This document shows, piece after piece, positions 54,366-63,660 of a stretch of DNA of 64,000 nucleotides (position 1 is its first letter; each line of letters starts with the position of its first letter). Made by a program: the position numbers and the translations under genes. The stretch is taken from the NCBI RefSeq assembly GCF_021401125.1, contig NZ_JACBFQ010000009.1:62001-126000 (forward strand), in the 5' to 3' direction. The notes below the pieces were generated by a model, which did no database searches, was not told the DNA's origin, and saw only the letters and a list, made by a program, of their open reading frames with translations. Source of the stretch: Xanthobacter sp. NM-59. Lineage in GTDB: Bacteria > Pseudomonadota > Alphaproteobacteria > Rhizobiales > Xanthobacteraceae.

Positions 54366-55280
54366 ATGAGCGATGCGCCCCGCCCCGAATCCCCGATAAT
54401 GGGGGCACCGACGGCACCCCGCCGCGGCGCCCGCGCCCCGGCGCGGCGTGGCCCTGAAAGCCCGACCATGAGAGCGAACGACACGCCCCCGACCGAGATC
54501 GACACTGACGGCGAAGGCAAGGACGACCGCCACTTCGTCACCGCTCTGGCGCGGGGGCTGGAGGTGCTCGCCTGCTTCAAGCGGGGCGAGACGTTCCTTG
54601 CCAATCACGAGATCGCGGAGCGCTGCAAGCTGCCGCGCTCCACCGTCTCGCGCCTCACCTACACGCTGACGAAGCTCGGCTACCTGCATTTCGTGGAGGA
54701 AGTGGGCAAGTATCGCCTGGGCACCCAGCTGGTGGCCCTCAGCACCGTTGCACTGGGCGGGCTCGACGTGCGCCAGATCGCCCGGCCCGCCATGCGCGAA
54801 TTGGCCAACTTCTCCAACGCCACGGTGGGCCTTGCCGTGCGCGACCGGCTCTCCATGCGCTATGTGGAATGCCTCAGGGGACCGGCCGCCATCTCGCTCA
54901 ACATCGATGTGGGCGTGCGCATGTCGATGGTGCGCTCCTCCATCGGCCGCGCGTTCATCTCCGTCCTCACCGAGGCGGAGCGCGCACCGTTGTTCGAGGA
55001 GATCAAGATGCTGGATTCCCTCGCCTGGCCCCAGGTGCGCGCGGACCTGGAAAGGGCCATGGAGGACCACGCCACCCTCGGCTGCTGCTGCTCCTTCGGC
55101 GACTGGCAGCCGAGCGTGAGCGCCATCGCGGTGGGCTTCCGCCCTGGCGGCGGGCTGCCGCCCATGGCCATCAATTGCGGCGCCCCCACCGTTATTTCCG
55201 AACCCAAGTTCCTGCTCGACGAGGTGCGCCCGCGCCTGATCGAGATGGTGCGCCGCCTGGACGGCGTGATGGGCGCCTGA
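54366..55280 (+). CDS. IclR-family transcriptional regulator
   Basis: Regulator of 304 residues. A poorly conserved, proline/arginine-rich stretch of ~55 residues precedes the winged helix (LANHEIAERCKLPRSTVSRLTYTL), so the real start may be the internal ATG near 54468. The C-terminal IclR effector domain follows (ATVGLAVRDRLSMRYVECL, RMSMVRSSIGRAFIS). It lies between the hydratase and a CoA-transferase and probably controls this operon and perhaps pimFABCD. The effector is unknown. Confidence 0.9.
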   Translation: MSDAPRPESPIMGAPTAPRRGARAPARRGPESPTMRANDTPPTEIDTDGEGKDDRHFVTALARGLEVLACFKRGETFLANHEIAERCKLPRSTVSRLTYTLTKLGYLHFVEEVGKYRLGTQLVALSTVALGGLDVRQIARPAMRELANFSNATVGLAVRDRLSMRYVECLRGPAAISLNIDVGVRMSMVRSSIGRAFISVLTEAERAPLFEEIKMLDSLAWPQVRADLERAMEDHATLGCCCSFGDWQPSVSAIAVGFRPGGGLPPMAINCGAPTVISEPKFLLDEVRPRLIEMVRRLDGVMGA

Positions 55281-55306
55281 CGCCCCGTTCCCCGGAGTCC
55301 GTTTCG

Positions 55307-56494
55307 ATGAGTGAAGCCGTGTCCCCGCAAGATGCCGCCGACCTGCCCCTGTCGGGCGTGAAGGTTCTGGATCTGTCGCGCATCCTGGCGGGCCCGTGGT
55401 GCGCGCAGGTGCTGGGAGATCTGGGGGCCGACGTCGTCAAGGTCGAGCATCCGGTGCGCGGTGACGACACCCGGGACTGGGGCCTGCGCACAGGCAAGAC
55501 CAACACCTCCTATTTCGACAGCGTGAACCGCAACAAGCGCTCCATCGGCGCCGACCTCACCACGCCCGAGGGCCTCGCTCTGGTGAAGTCCCTGGCGCGG
55601 GAAGCGGACATCGTGGTGCAGAACTTCAAGACCGGCGGCGCCGACAGGCTGGGCCTGGGCTATGGGGACCTTTCCGCCGAAAATCCCCGCCTCATCTATT
55701 GCTCCATCGCCGGCTACGGCTCCGATGGCCCGGAAGCCACCCGCCCCGGCTATGATCTCGTTGTGCAGGGCGAGGCGGGCCTGATGGCGCTGAATGGCGA
55801 AGCCGACCAGCCGCCGCTGAAGTTCGGCGTGGCGGCGGTGGACCTGTTCACCGGCCAATATGCGGCGCAGGCGGTGCTCGCCGCCCTCTACCAGCGCGAG
55901 CGCACCGGGCGCGGGCGCAAGTTGGAGTTGGCGCTGTATGACTGCGGCCTCACCCTCACCTGCTATTACGGCCTGGAGGCGCTGGCCCAGCAGAAGGATC
56001 CGCCGCGCTACGGCAATGCGCACCCCTCGATCGTACCCTATGGCGTGTTCCCCGCCGCCGACGGGCCGCTGGTGCTCACCGTGGGCAACAACGCCCAGTT
56101 CAAGCGCTTCTGCGATGTCATCATCGAGCGGCCCGATCTGCCCGAGGATCCGCGCTTCGCCACCAATCTGGAGCGCTCGCGCAATCGGGCGGAGCTGCTG
56201 CCCATCCTGAAAGCCGAGCTGCTGAAGCATCGCCGCGCTGATCTGCTGGCGGCGCTCAAGGCGGCGGATATCCCGGCCGGCGAGGTTCTCGGCCTGCTGG
56301 AAGCCCTCACCTCCCCCCGCGCGGCCCAGACCGGAATGGTGGTGCGCCGCACCTCCCTGGACGGTGTCGACCAGAACGTGCTCGCCCCGCCCTACCGCTT
56401 CGATGGCGAGCGCCTGCCAGTACGCCGCATGCCCCCCCGCCTCGCCGAGCACACCGCCGACATCATCGCCGCGGGCACTCCCCTCGCGGACTGA
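55307..56494 (+). CDS. Class III CoA-transferase (CaiB/BaiF family)
   Basis: CoA-transferase of 395 residues that moves CoA between carboxylic acids. Family features are LPLSGVKVLDLSRILAGPWCAQ at the N-terminus, DLGADVVKVEHPVRGDDTRDWG, VNRNKRSIGADL, and the candidate catalytic Asp179 in VAAVDLFTG. It would be a second way, besides PimA, to activate the imported acid, using succinyl-CoA or another donor. It ends the operon that began with the binding protein. Confidence 0.93.
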   Translation: MSEAVSPQDAADLPLSGVKVLDLSRILAGPWCAQVLGDLGADVVKVEHPVRGDDTRDWGLRTGKTNTSYFDSVNRNKRSIGADLTTPEGLALVKSLAREADIVVQNFKTGGADRLGLGYGDLSAENPRLIYCSIAGYGSDGPEATRPGYDLVVQGEAGLMALNGEADQPPLKFGVAAVDLFTGQYAAQAVLAALYQRERTGRGRKLELALYDCGLTLTCYYGLEALAQQKDPPRYGNAHPSIVPYGVFPAADGPLVLTVGNNAQFKRFCDVIIERPDLPEDPRFATNLERSRNRAELLPILKAELLKHRRADLLAALKAADIPAGEVLGLLEALTSPRAAQTGMVVRRTSLDGVDQNVLAPPYRFDGERLPVRRMPPRLAEHTADIIAAGTPLAD

Positions 56495-56788
56495 GCGGTC
56501 CCGGGGGCGCTGCCGGCGATGGGAACCGGGGGGCCGACCTAAGACCTATCGCCGCGCTCCCGCCCAATGCCATGGTGGTGACATCGAAGGGGGTGATATC
56601 CAGTCTCAACGCCGCGACTCGCGCCGCCGGCCGGAGGAAGCTCCGGCGGTGACGTGATCCGGCGACGGCTGGACAAGATCCATCGGCCTCCCGGCCCTGG
56701 TCCGGGCAGCCGATGACGTGTAGCGGTCGCCGGCGCGGACCCCTTTTCCCTCCGCGGGTTTCCCGCAAACGCGCCCAGATCCTGCGCC

Positions 56789-58429
56789 ATGGCCACCATC
56801 ACCGCGACCCTGCTGCTGCTTGTCGGCGTCGTTCTCAGCGGCTCCATCACCCGCGCTTTGCCCATCCCGGTCCCCCTGCCGCTGGTGCAGATCGCCCTCG
56901 GCTTCTCCATCGCCGCCGTAGCGGACCTGGGCGTGGAGCTTCAGCCGGACATCTTCTTTCTCCTTTTCCTGCCGCCGCTGCTGTTCCTCGACGGCTGGCG
57001 CATTCCCAAGGAAGGGCTGCTGACGGACCGGGGCGCCATCCTGGAGCTGGCGTTCGGGCTGGTGGTGTTCACGGTTCTGGGGCTGGGTCTGTTCATCAAC
57101 TGGATGATCCCGGCCATTCCGCTGGCGGTCGCCTTCGCCATCGCCGCCATTCTCTCGCCCACCGACCCCATCGCGGTGTCCGCTATTGCCGCCCGCGTGC
57201 CCATTCCCAAGCGGCTGATGCACATTCTGGAGGGCGAGTCGCTGCTGAACGATGCCTCCGGCCTCGTGTGCATGCGCTTTGCGGTGGCCGCCGCGCTCAC
57301 CGGCAGCTTCTCGCTGGTGGAGGCCGCCGGCACCTTCGTGTGGCTGGCCGCCGGCGGTATCGGTATCGGCATCGCCGTGACCCTGGGCGTGACCCAGGCG
57401 AAGAATTGGATTTCCCACCGGCTGGGCGAGGAAACCGGATCGCAGGTGCTCATCAGCCTGCTCATTCCCTTCGCCGCCTACCTGCTGGCCGAGCACCTCC
57501 ACTGCTCGGGCATCCTTGCGGCCGTGGCGGCGGGCATCACCATGAGCTATGCCGAGCAGACTGGCCAGGCGCTCGCCATCACCCGCATGCAGCGCACCGC
57601 CGTATGGGACATGGTGCAGTTCGCCGCCAATGGCGTCATCTTCGTGCTCCTGGGCGAGCAGCTGCCCTCCATCATCTCCGGTGCCGCGCGGGTGGTGCGC
57701 GAGGCCGGGCATCACGAACCCATCTGGCTGATCGTCTATGTGCTCGCCATCAATGTGGCGCTGGCGGCGCTGCGGTTCGTGTGGGCGTGGTTCTCGCTCA
57801 ATTTCACCCTCTACCGCGCCGCGCGGCGCGGCCACCGCATGGAGCGGCCAAGCTGGCGCCTGGTGGCGGTGACCTCGCTGGCGGGCGTGCGCGGCGCCAT
57901 CACCCTGGCCGGCGTGCTCAGCCTGCCCATCTTCATGAATGACGGCTCCTTCTTCCCCGGCCGCGACCTCGCCATCTTCCTGGCAGCGGGCGTCATCATC
58001 GTCTCGCTGGTGGCTGCCAGCATCGGGCTGCCGGTGCTGCTGAAGGGCCTGAAGCTACCGGCCGAGCCCACCCACCAGAAGGAGGAAGACCGCGCCCGCG
58101 CCGCCGCCGCCGAGGCCGCCATCAAGGCCATCGAGCAAGCCCAGCACAGCCTCTCCAGGGGGCGCCACGATGCGGACCTCTACACGGAAATGAGCGCCCG
58201 CCTGATGGAGCTCTATCGCCAGCGCATCGACGGTCACGGCCGCGGTGGCGCCGATGGCGAGCGCTATCGCCAGGCCGAGAGCATCGAGCAGGAGCTGCGC
58301 CTTGCGGCCCTGCGCGCGGAGCGCCAGGAATTCTACCGCCGCGGTCGCGCCAACGAGCTTTCCGACGAAATGGTGCGCAAGCTGGTGCGCGAGATCGACC
58401 TTCAGGAAGCCCGCCTGCTTCCAAGCTGA
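56789..58429 (+). CDS. CPA1-family Na+/H+ antiporter
   Basis: Cation/proton antiporter of 546 residues. Twelve or so helices fill residues 1-430, with the NhaP-type motifs FLLFLPPLLFLDGWR, AAILSPTDPIAVSAI, EGESLLNDASGLV and RGAITLAGVLSLP. The cytoplasmic C-terminal ~120 residues are charged and helical, including a region rich in Ala/Glu/Arg that may regulate activity. It follows a 294-bp gap after the CoA-transferase and is probably monocistronic. Confidence 0.93.
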   Translation: MATITATLLLLVGVVLSGSITRALPIPVPLPLVQIALGFSIAAVADLGVELQPDIFFLLFLPPLLFLDGWRIPKEGLLTDRGAILELAFGLVVFTVLGLGLFINWMIPAIPLAVAFAIAAILSPTDPIAVSAIAARVPIPKRLMHILEGESLLNDASGLVCMRFAVAAALTGSFSLVEAAGTFVWLAAGGIGIGIAVTLGVTQAKNWISHRLGEETGSQVLISLLIPFAAYLLAEHLHCSGILAAVAAGITMSYAEQTGQALAITRMQRTAVWDMVQFAANGVIFVLLGEQLPSIISGAARVVREAGHHEPIWLIVYVLAINVALAALRFVWAWFSLNFTLYRAARRGHRMERPSWRLVAVTSLAGVRGAITLAGVLSLPIFMNDGSFFPGRDLAIFLAAGVIIVSLVAASIGLPVLLKGLKLPAEPTHQKEEDRARAAAAEAAIKAIEQAQHSLSRGRHDADLYTEMSARLMELYRQRIDGHGRGGADGERYRQAESIEQELRLAALRAERQEFYRRGRANELSDEMVRKLVREIDLQEARLLPS

Positions 58430-58462
58430 GGGCGCCGGGCGGCCGCGACCCGGCGAGCCCCC

Positions 58463-59392
58463 TCACCGCGCGTCCTGGCTTTTGCCCGGCGGAGAGGCGC
58501 GGGAGACGGCGGCGAGATGGTCCGCCATCCACCGGGTAGCGGGGCCCAAGGCGTCGCGGGTGCGATGCACCACGCACATGGGCAGGGAAAGGCCGCTTGC
58601 GCGCCCGTCCCAATCCTCCGGCACGATGCGCACCAGATCACCGGAGGCAAGGTCCGCCTCCACCATCGGGCGCGGCATGGAGCCATAGCCCAGGCCCGCC
58701 CGCAGCATGGCGTGCTTGGCCCCAAGATCGCCGATGCGCCAGGTCTGGGTGGCATGCACCCCGCGATCAGGCTCGCCGGGCCCGGACCGCTCGGTGAGCA
58801 CAAGCTGCACATAATCGCGCAGGTCCTCTGACGGCACCGGCCCGGTGCGCCCCGCCAGCGGATGGGAGGGCGCGGCCACCAGCACCAGCTCCACTTCCAG
58901 CAGCGGCACCCGCGTGAGCACCGACGTGTCGGTGGCCGAAGCCACCACCACGCCCAGCGCGCAGCCTCCGTCGGTGACGAGCTGGGCTGCGCCGCACAGG
59001 CTCTCCACATAAAGCCGGGTCTGGACCGTGGGAAAGTGCGCGCGAAAGCCCTTCAGTGCTTCCAGCAGCACCGGCATGGGAAACATGGAGTCCACCACGA
59101 GCGACAGCTCCGGCTCCAGCCCCCCGGCGATGCCGCGCGCCTCCATTCGCAGCGCGCCCACCGCCTCGGCAATGCGCCGGGCGCGCGGCAGCAGGGCGCG
59201 GCCGGCCTCGTTCAGCGTCGGGCGATAGGCATCGCGATCAAACAGCGACACGCCGCACTGCTCCTCCAGCCGCTGCACCGCATAGGTGACCGCGGACTGG
59301 GTGCGGTTCATGGCCCGGGCCGCCGCCGAGAAGCTGCCCGTTTCCACCACGGTGAGAAACACCTGGATCTGATCGAGGGTCAGGCCGTCCAT
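58463..59392 (-). CDS. LysR-family transcriptional regulator
   Basis: LTTR of 309 residues with the N-terminal helix-turn-helix (LDQIQVFLTVVETGSFSAAARAMNRTQSAVTYAV) and a periplasmic-binding-protein-like effector domain. The start MDGLTLDQ at 59392 is the canonical LTTR N-terminus; an upstream in-frame ATG would run through the divergent promoter. It faces a DODA-type dioxygenase gene, with a T-N11-A site between them, so it most likely regulates that gene and itself. Confidence 0.92.
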   Translation of the reverse strand: MDGLTLDQIQVFLTVVETGSFSAAARAMNRTQSAVTYAVQRLEEQCGVSLFDRDAYRPTLNEAGRALLPRARRIAEAVGALRMEARGIAGGLEPELSLVVDSMFPMPVLLEALKGFRAHFPTVQTRLYVESLCGAAQLVTDGGCALGVVVASATDTSVLTRVPLLEVELVLVAAPSHPLAGRTGPVPSEDLRDYVQLVLTERSGPGEPDRGVHATQTWRIGDLGAKHAMLRAGLGYGSMPRPMVEADLASGDLVRIVPEDWDGRASGLSLPMCVVHRTRDALGPATRWMADHLAAVSRASPPGKSQDAR

Positions 59393-59406
59393 ATCATCAT
59401 CGCATT

Positions 59407-59427
59407 TTTCGATATTGAATGCCGAAA
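59407..59427. promoter_or_regulatory. LysR-type T-N11-A box
   Basis: A perfect inverted repeat TTTCG-N11-CGAAA lies between the divergent lysR and dioxygenase genes, 15 bases from the lysR start. The spacing is the classic LTTR arrangement. The neighbourhood is AT-rich. Confidence 0.6.
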
Positions 59428-59516
59428 GTTTCCCAGTTTTTTTCGATGATGGGAAGTCCCACATTCCCCTCACGCAAACGGCGCCTGACGCCGGACCGCG
59501 AGAAAGGGACACCCTC

Positions 59517-60350
<834 letters not shown>

Positions 60351-60438
60351 GCGCCCGGCCCATCACACGTTCCGCGTCCTGTCGGCGAGCAGGGCGCTGA
60401 CTGCCCCCGCCCTCGCCGGCATCTTTCAAGGTAACATC

Positions 60439-60843
60439 ATGCTCTCGAACGACTTCTTCGACGCCTGGCGCCCGCGCATCCTGTCCGTGCTGCGCATCAT
60501 GGCCGCGCTCATGTTCCTGGCCCACGGCACGGCGAAGCTGTTCGCCTTCCCGCTGGTGCCCATGTTCGCGAACCTGCAAATTCTGTCGCGGTTCGGCGTC
60601 GCCGGGATCATCGAGCTGGTGGGTGGCGTGCTGCTGGCGCTGGGCCTGTTCACGCGACCGGTGGCCTTCCTGCTCTCCGGCCAGATGGCAGTGGCCTATT
60701 TCATGGTGCACGCCCCGCAGAACTTCTTCCCCATCCTGAATGGCGGTGAGCTGGCGGCGCTCTATTCCTTCGTGTTCCTCTATCTTGCCGTCGCCGGCGG
60801 CGGCGCCTGGAGCCTGGACAAGCTGCGCTCCGCCGACGCCTGA
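60439..60843 (+). CDS. DoxX-family membrane protein
   Basis: Inner-membrane protein of 134 residues with four helices. It has the DoxX pattern RIMAALMFLAHGTAKLF, GVAGIIELVGGVLLALGLFTRPVAFLL and the aromatic/His motif YFMVHAPQNFFPILNGGELA. DoxX proteins are thought to act in redox or sulphur chemistry at the membrane; here it probably works with the upstream dioxygenase. A hairpin terminator follows. Confidence 0.92.
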   Translation: MLSNDFFDAWRPRILSVLRIMAALMFLAHGTAKLFAFPLVPMFANLQILSRFGVAGIIELVGGVLLALGLFTRPVAFLLSGQMAVAYFMVHAPQNFFPILNGGELAALYSFVFLYLAVAGGGAWSLDKLRSADA

Positions 60844-60916
60844 GCACCCCGCTGATGCCCTCCCCGCATCACGACCGTGGGGAAGGCTTTCACTGACCGA
60901 TACGACGTATCTCCAG

Positions 60917-60943
60917 CGCCGCCGCGGCTCGTCCACGGCGGCG
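60917..60943. terminator. Candidate terminator between doxX and GNAT genes
   Basis: CGCCGCCGCGG pairs with CCACGGCGGCG over 11 bp with one mismatch, around a five-base loop. It sits between two convergent genes and is followed by a T-containing but imperfect run. Confidence 0.45.
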
Positions 60944-60957
60944 TTCGTGTTTCCGCG

Positions 60958-61494
60958 TCAGGGCAGCGGCAGCATCATGGCGCAGCGGCGCCGACGCGGC
61001 AGGCCCGCCGCCGCCTCGCGATCTAGAATGCGCATCAAGGCGGGCGAGAGAGCGTCATCCTTCAGGGCCGCGAAGCCCAGCCGCGCATAAAAGGGCCCGT
61101 TCCACGGCACATCGCGAAAGGTCGTCAGCGTCAATGCCGTGAAGCCCCCGCCCGTGGCCCAGCCGCGCGCCGCCGCCAGCAAGGCGCGGCCGATGCCCTC
61201 CCCCTGCCGCTCGGGAACAACGCTGAGCTCATGGATGTGGAAAGCCGTGTCCAGCGCGGCGCCATTCAGAAAGCCGATAAGCCTTCCGCTGGCATCCTCC
61301 GCCACCCAGGCGCCGCCGCTGGCGATAAGCTCGCGGCGGCACGTCTCCGACTGCACCGCGTCGTCCGCAATCCAGGAGAGATCGGGCAGCGCGCGGAACA
61401 CCTCCCCCGCGGCACGTTCCACGGCCGGGAGGGCGGGAGCATCGGCAGCCACGGCGGGACGGACGCGGAAACCGCCCCCCTCAGAGCGTTCCAT
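60958..61494 (-). CDS. GNAT-family N-acetyltransferase
   Basis: Acetyl-CoA-dependent transferase of 178 residues. The acetyl-CoA loop is the V-P-E-R-Q-G-E-G-I-G-R-A-L segment of motif A (ELSVVPERQGEGIGRALL), followed by the beta-strand LTLTTFRDVPWNGPFYARLGF. The start at 61494 has an AGGAGC ribosome site. The substrate is unknown; it is a single gene upstream of a convergent terminator. Confidence 0.9.
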   Translation of the reverse strand: MERSEGGGFRVRPAVAADAPALPAVERAAGEVFRALPDLSWIADDAVQSETCRRELIASGGAWVAEDASGRLIGFLNGAALDTAFHIHELSVVPERQGEGIGRALLAAARGWATGGGFTALTLTTFRDVPWNGPFYARLGFAALKDDALSPALMRILDREAAAGLPRRRRCAMMLPLP

Positions 61495-61588
61495 GCCGAT
61501 ATTGCTCCTCACAAGCTCCGCCGTCTCCGCCCTTTGCGCGAAGGGCGGACGGAGGGAACACCTTCGGCGCACCGAATGGAGAGGCCCC

Positions 61589-62245
61589 TCAGGCGGTGCG
61601 GAACATCATGTCGATGCGCGTTTCGCTGGCGCGGTGGATGTGGGAACGCGCAGCTTCCTCCGCCAATTCCGGCTTGCGGGCGGTAATGGCGTCCAGGATG
61701 GCGCGATGCTCCACCAAGGCCGAAGGCGAACGCCCCGCAGCCTCGAAGGTCGTGCCCGGCAGCAGGGTCAGCGCATCGGACAATTGCGCCAGCGCCTGCG
61801 ACAGGTAGCGATTACGGGCCGCCTCATAAATCGCCTGATGGAACAGGCGGTTGAAGCGGGCCGTCTCGCTCGGGTCGTCGAGCACGTCCGCGCTCTGGTC
61901 CAGCAGGTCGGCCATGGCCTTCACCTCGGACGGCGAGGCATATTGGGCGGCGAGGGCCGCGGCGGCCCCCTCCAGCACCGCGCGCAGGAAATAGATTTCC
62001 CGCACCTGCTGCATGGAGAATTGCGCCACCGCGAGGCCACGGCCGGGCACCAGCTCCAACAGGCCATCTGCGGTGATGCGCCGTATGGCTTCCCGGATGG
62101 GGGTCCGGCTAACCTTGAAGTGCTCGGCGAGGTCGGCCTCTCGCAGCCGCTGGCCCGGCTGGAACTCTCCCGACCGGATCGCATCGCGAATCCGCTGGTA
62201 GGCGTATTCCGCACGGGAAAGATTGGTGTCCGAAGGCTCGTCCAT
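61589..62245 (-). CDS. GntR-family regulator, FCD type
   Basis: Regulator of 218 residues. The N-terminal winged helix (YQRIRDAIRSGEFQPGQRLR, then VSRTPIREAIRRI) is followed by an FCD effector domain with the metal-binding residues in RFNRLFHQAIYEAARN and HRAILDAITARKPELAEEAARSHI. FCD regulators respond to organic acids or sugars. It is upstream of the GNAT gene and downstream of the AcuI-type reductase gene, on the same strand, with its own promoter region. Confidence 0.93.
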   Translation of the reverse strand: MDEPSDTNLSRAEYAYQRIRDAIRSGEFQPGQRLREADLAEHFKVSRTPIREAIRRITADGLLELVPGRGLAVAQFSMQQVREIYFLRAVLEGAAAALAAQYASPSEVKAMADLLDQSADVLDDPSETARFNRLFHQAIYEAARNRYLSQALAQLSDALTLLPGTTFEAAGRSPSALVEHRAILDAITARKPELAEEAARSHIHRASETRIDMMFRTA

Positions 62246-62314
62246 GGTCCTCTGTCATCATCTGCGAGCCGGCCGGTGACAATCGCCCCACCCCGCCGGC
62301 GCATGCCGTATCCA

Positions 62315-62326
62315 CTCGTATACTTC
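62315..62326. promoter_or_regulatory. Candidate GntR autoregulatory site
   Basis: CTCGTATACTTC contains the palindromic core GTATAC, the typical core of FCD-GntR operators, 73 bases upstream of the gntR start. A second GTATCC half-copy lies close by (62307 onward). Low certainty. Confidence 0.35.
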
Positions 62327-62460
62327 GATCCGGGGCCGACTGCATCATAAGCGTGCTGTCCGCGGCCGGCCGCGCGCACATGTCGCGGCGGCCGGACGGT
62401 GTTGCCCGCGTGGTGCCACGGGGCACCCCATCCCGGGATACCCCGTCGCAAGGCATGCCC

Positions 62461-63453
62461 TCAGCGGCGCACGGCCACGACGGTCCGCCCGCGCACATGG
62501 CCCGCGAGGATCTCGCCGGCGAGGTCGAAGAGCTCATCCAGCCCAACCTCACGCGTCACCAGGGCAAAATCCGCCTCGGTGAGAAGGACCGCGAGCCGGT
62601 TCCATGCCGCGATCCGCCGCGCCACCGGACAATTCACCGAATCGACCCCGAGCAGCGCGACGTTGCGCAGGATGAACGGAAACACGGTGGTGACAAGCTC
62701 GGAACTGCCCGCAAGGCCGCAGGCCGCCACGGCGCCGCCATAAGCGGTGGATGCCAGCACATTGGCCAGCACCGGCCCGCCCACCGTGTCCACGGCGCCG
62801 GCCCAGCGCTCGCCCGCCAGCGGCTTGCCGGGCGCGGCATAATCGGCCCGATCCACGATGGCGCTGGCGCCGAGGCTCTTCAGGAAGTCCTCTTCGCTGC
62901 GCCGGCCGGTGAGCGCGCTCACCTTGTAGCCGAGGCGCGACAGCAGGCGCACCGCCACCGAGCCCACACCGCCCACCGCGCCCGTCACCAGCACCTCGCC
63001 GCCAGCCGCGATGCCGTGGCGCTCCAGCGCATCCACGCAGAGCATGGCGGTGAGGCCGGCGGTGCCGATGGCCATGGCCTGCCGGGGGGAAAGGCCGGCC
63101 GGCAGCTTCACCAGCCACTCGCCCTTCACCTTTGCCCGCTCGGAGAAGCCGCCGGACCAGTTCTCGCCCACGCCCCAGCCGGTGAGCACCACCTTGTCGC
63201 CGGGCTTGAAATCCACGTGTCCGCTCGCGCGCACTGTCCCGGCGAAATCGATGCCGGGCACCATGGGAAAGGTGCGCAGGATGCGCCCGAGCCCCTTCAG
63301 GGCCAGCCCGTCCTTATAATTGAAGGAGGAGTATTCCACGTCCACCGTGACGTCGCCCTCCGGAAGGTCCGCCTCGGTGATCTGCTCCAGGGCGACAGCC
63401 TGTCCCCCCTCGGCCTTGCGCGCGACCAGCGCCCGGAACGTTTCCTGCGTCAT
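62461..63453 (-). CDS. acuI: Acryloyl-CoA reductase-like MDR oxidoreductase (AcuI/YhdH)
   Basis: Zinc-free medium-chain dehydrogenase of 330 residues that reduces acryloyl-CoA to propionyl-CoA with NADPH in relatives. It shows the YhdH/AcuI features: VEYSSFNYKDGLALKG, PMVPGIDFAGTV, the nucleotide-binding GAVGGVGSVAVRLL and the late DLAGEILAGHVRGRTVVAVRR. The start at 63453 has a GGGAGA ribosome site. It is divergent from an aldehyde dehydrogenase gene, which suggests C3 aldehyde/acyl metabolism. Confidence 0.9.
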   Translation of the reverse strand: MTQETFRALVARKAEGGQAVALEQITEADLPEGDVTVDVEYSSFNYKDGLALKGLGRILRTFPMVPGIDFAGTVRASGHVDFKPGDKVVLTGWGVGENWSGGFSERAKVKGEWLVKLPAGLSPRQAMAIGTAGLTAMLCVDALERHGIAAGGEVLVTGAVGGVGSVAVRLLSRLGYKVSALTGRRSEEDFLKSLGASAIVDRADYAAPGKPLAGERWAGAVDTVGGPVLANVLASTAYGGAVAACGLAGSSELVTTVFPFILRNVALLGVDSVNCPVARRIAAWNRLAVLLTEADFALVTREVGLDELFDLAGEILAGHVRGRTVVAVRR

Positions 63454-63660
63454 GGGCCATTCTCCCTGGCATCTTGCGGGCTTGCCGCGCTCGCGGTGCC
63501 CTTGTGCGTGCCTATTGCGGCCCGCTTTCGGAAACAAGCCCCGCCGCGGTGCGCAACCGACGGCGGCGAGCCGAGGGCGCTTCATCCCCCCGCCTTCGAG
63601 GGCTATAGGTGCGCGGTGGCGCGCGCCGGCGCGACCGCGGAACACAGTGAGGATCCGCCC

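Noticed and set aside
56629..56648. CCGGAG-GAAG-CTCCGG hairpin after the CoA-transferase gene.
   Set aside because: Only six pairs with no T-run, more than 130 bases after the stop; weak as a terminator.
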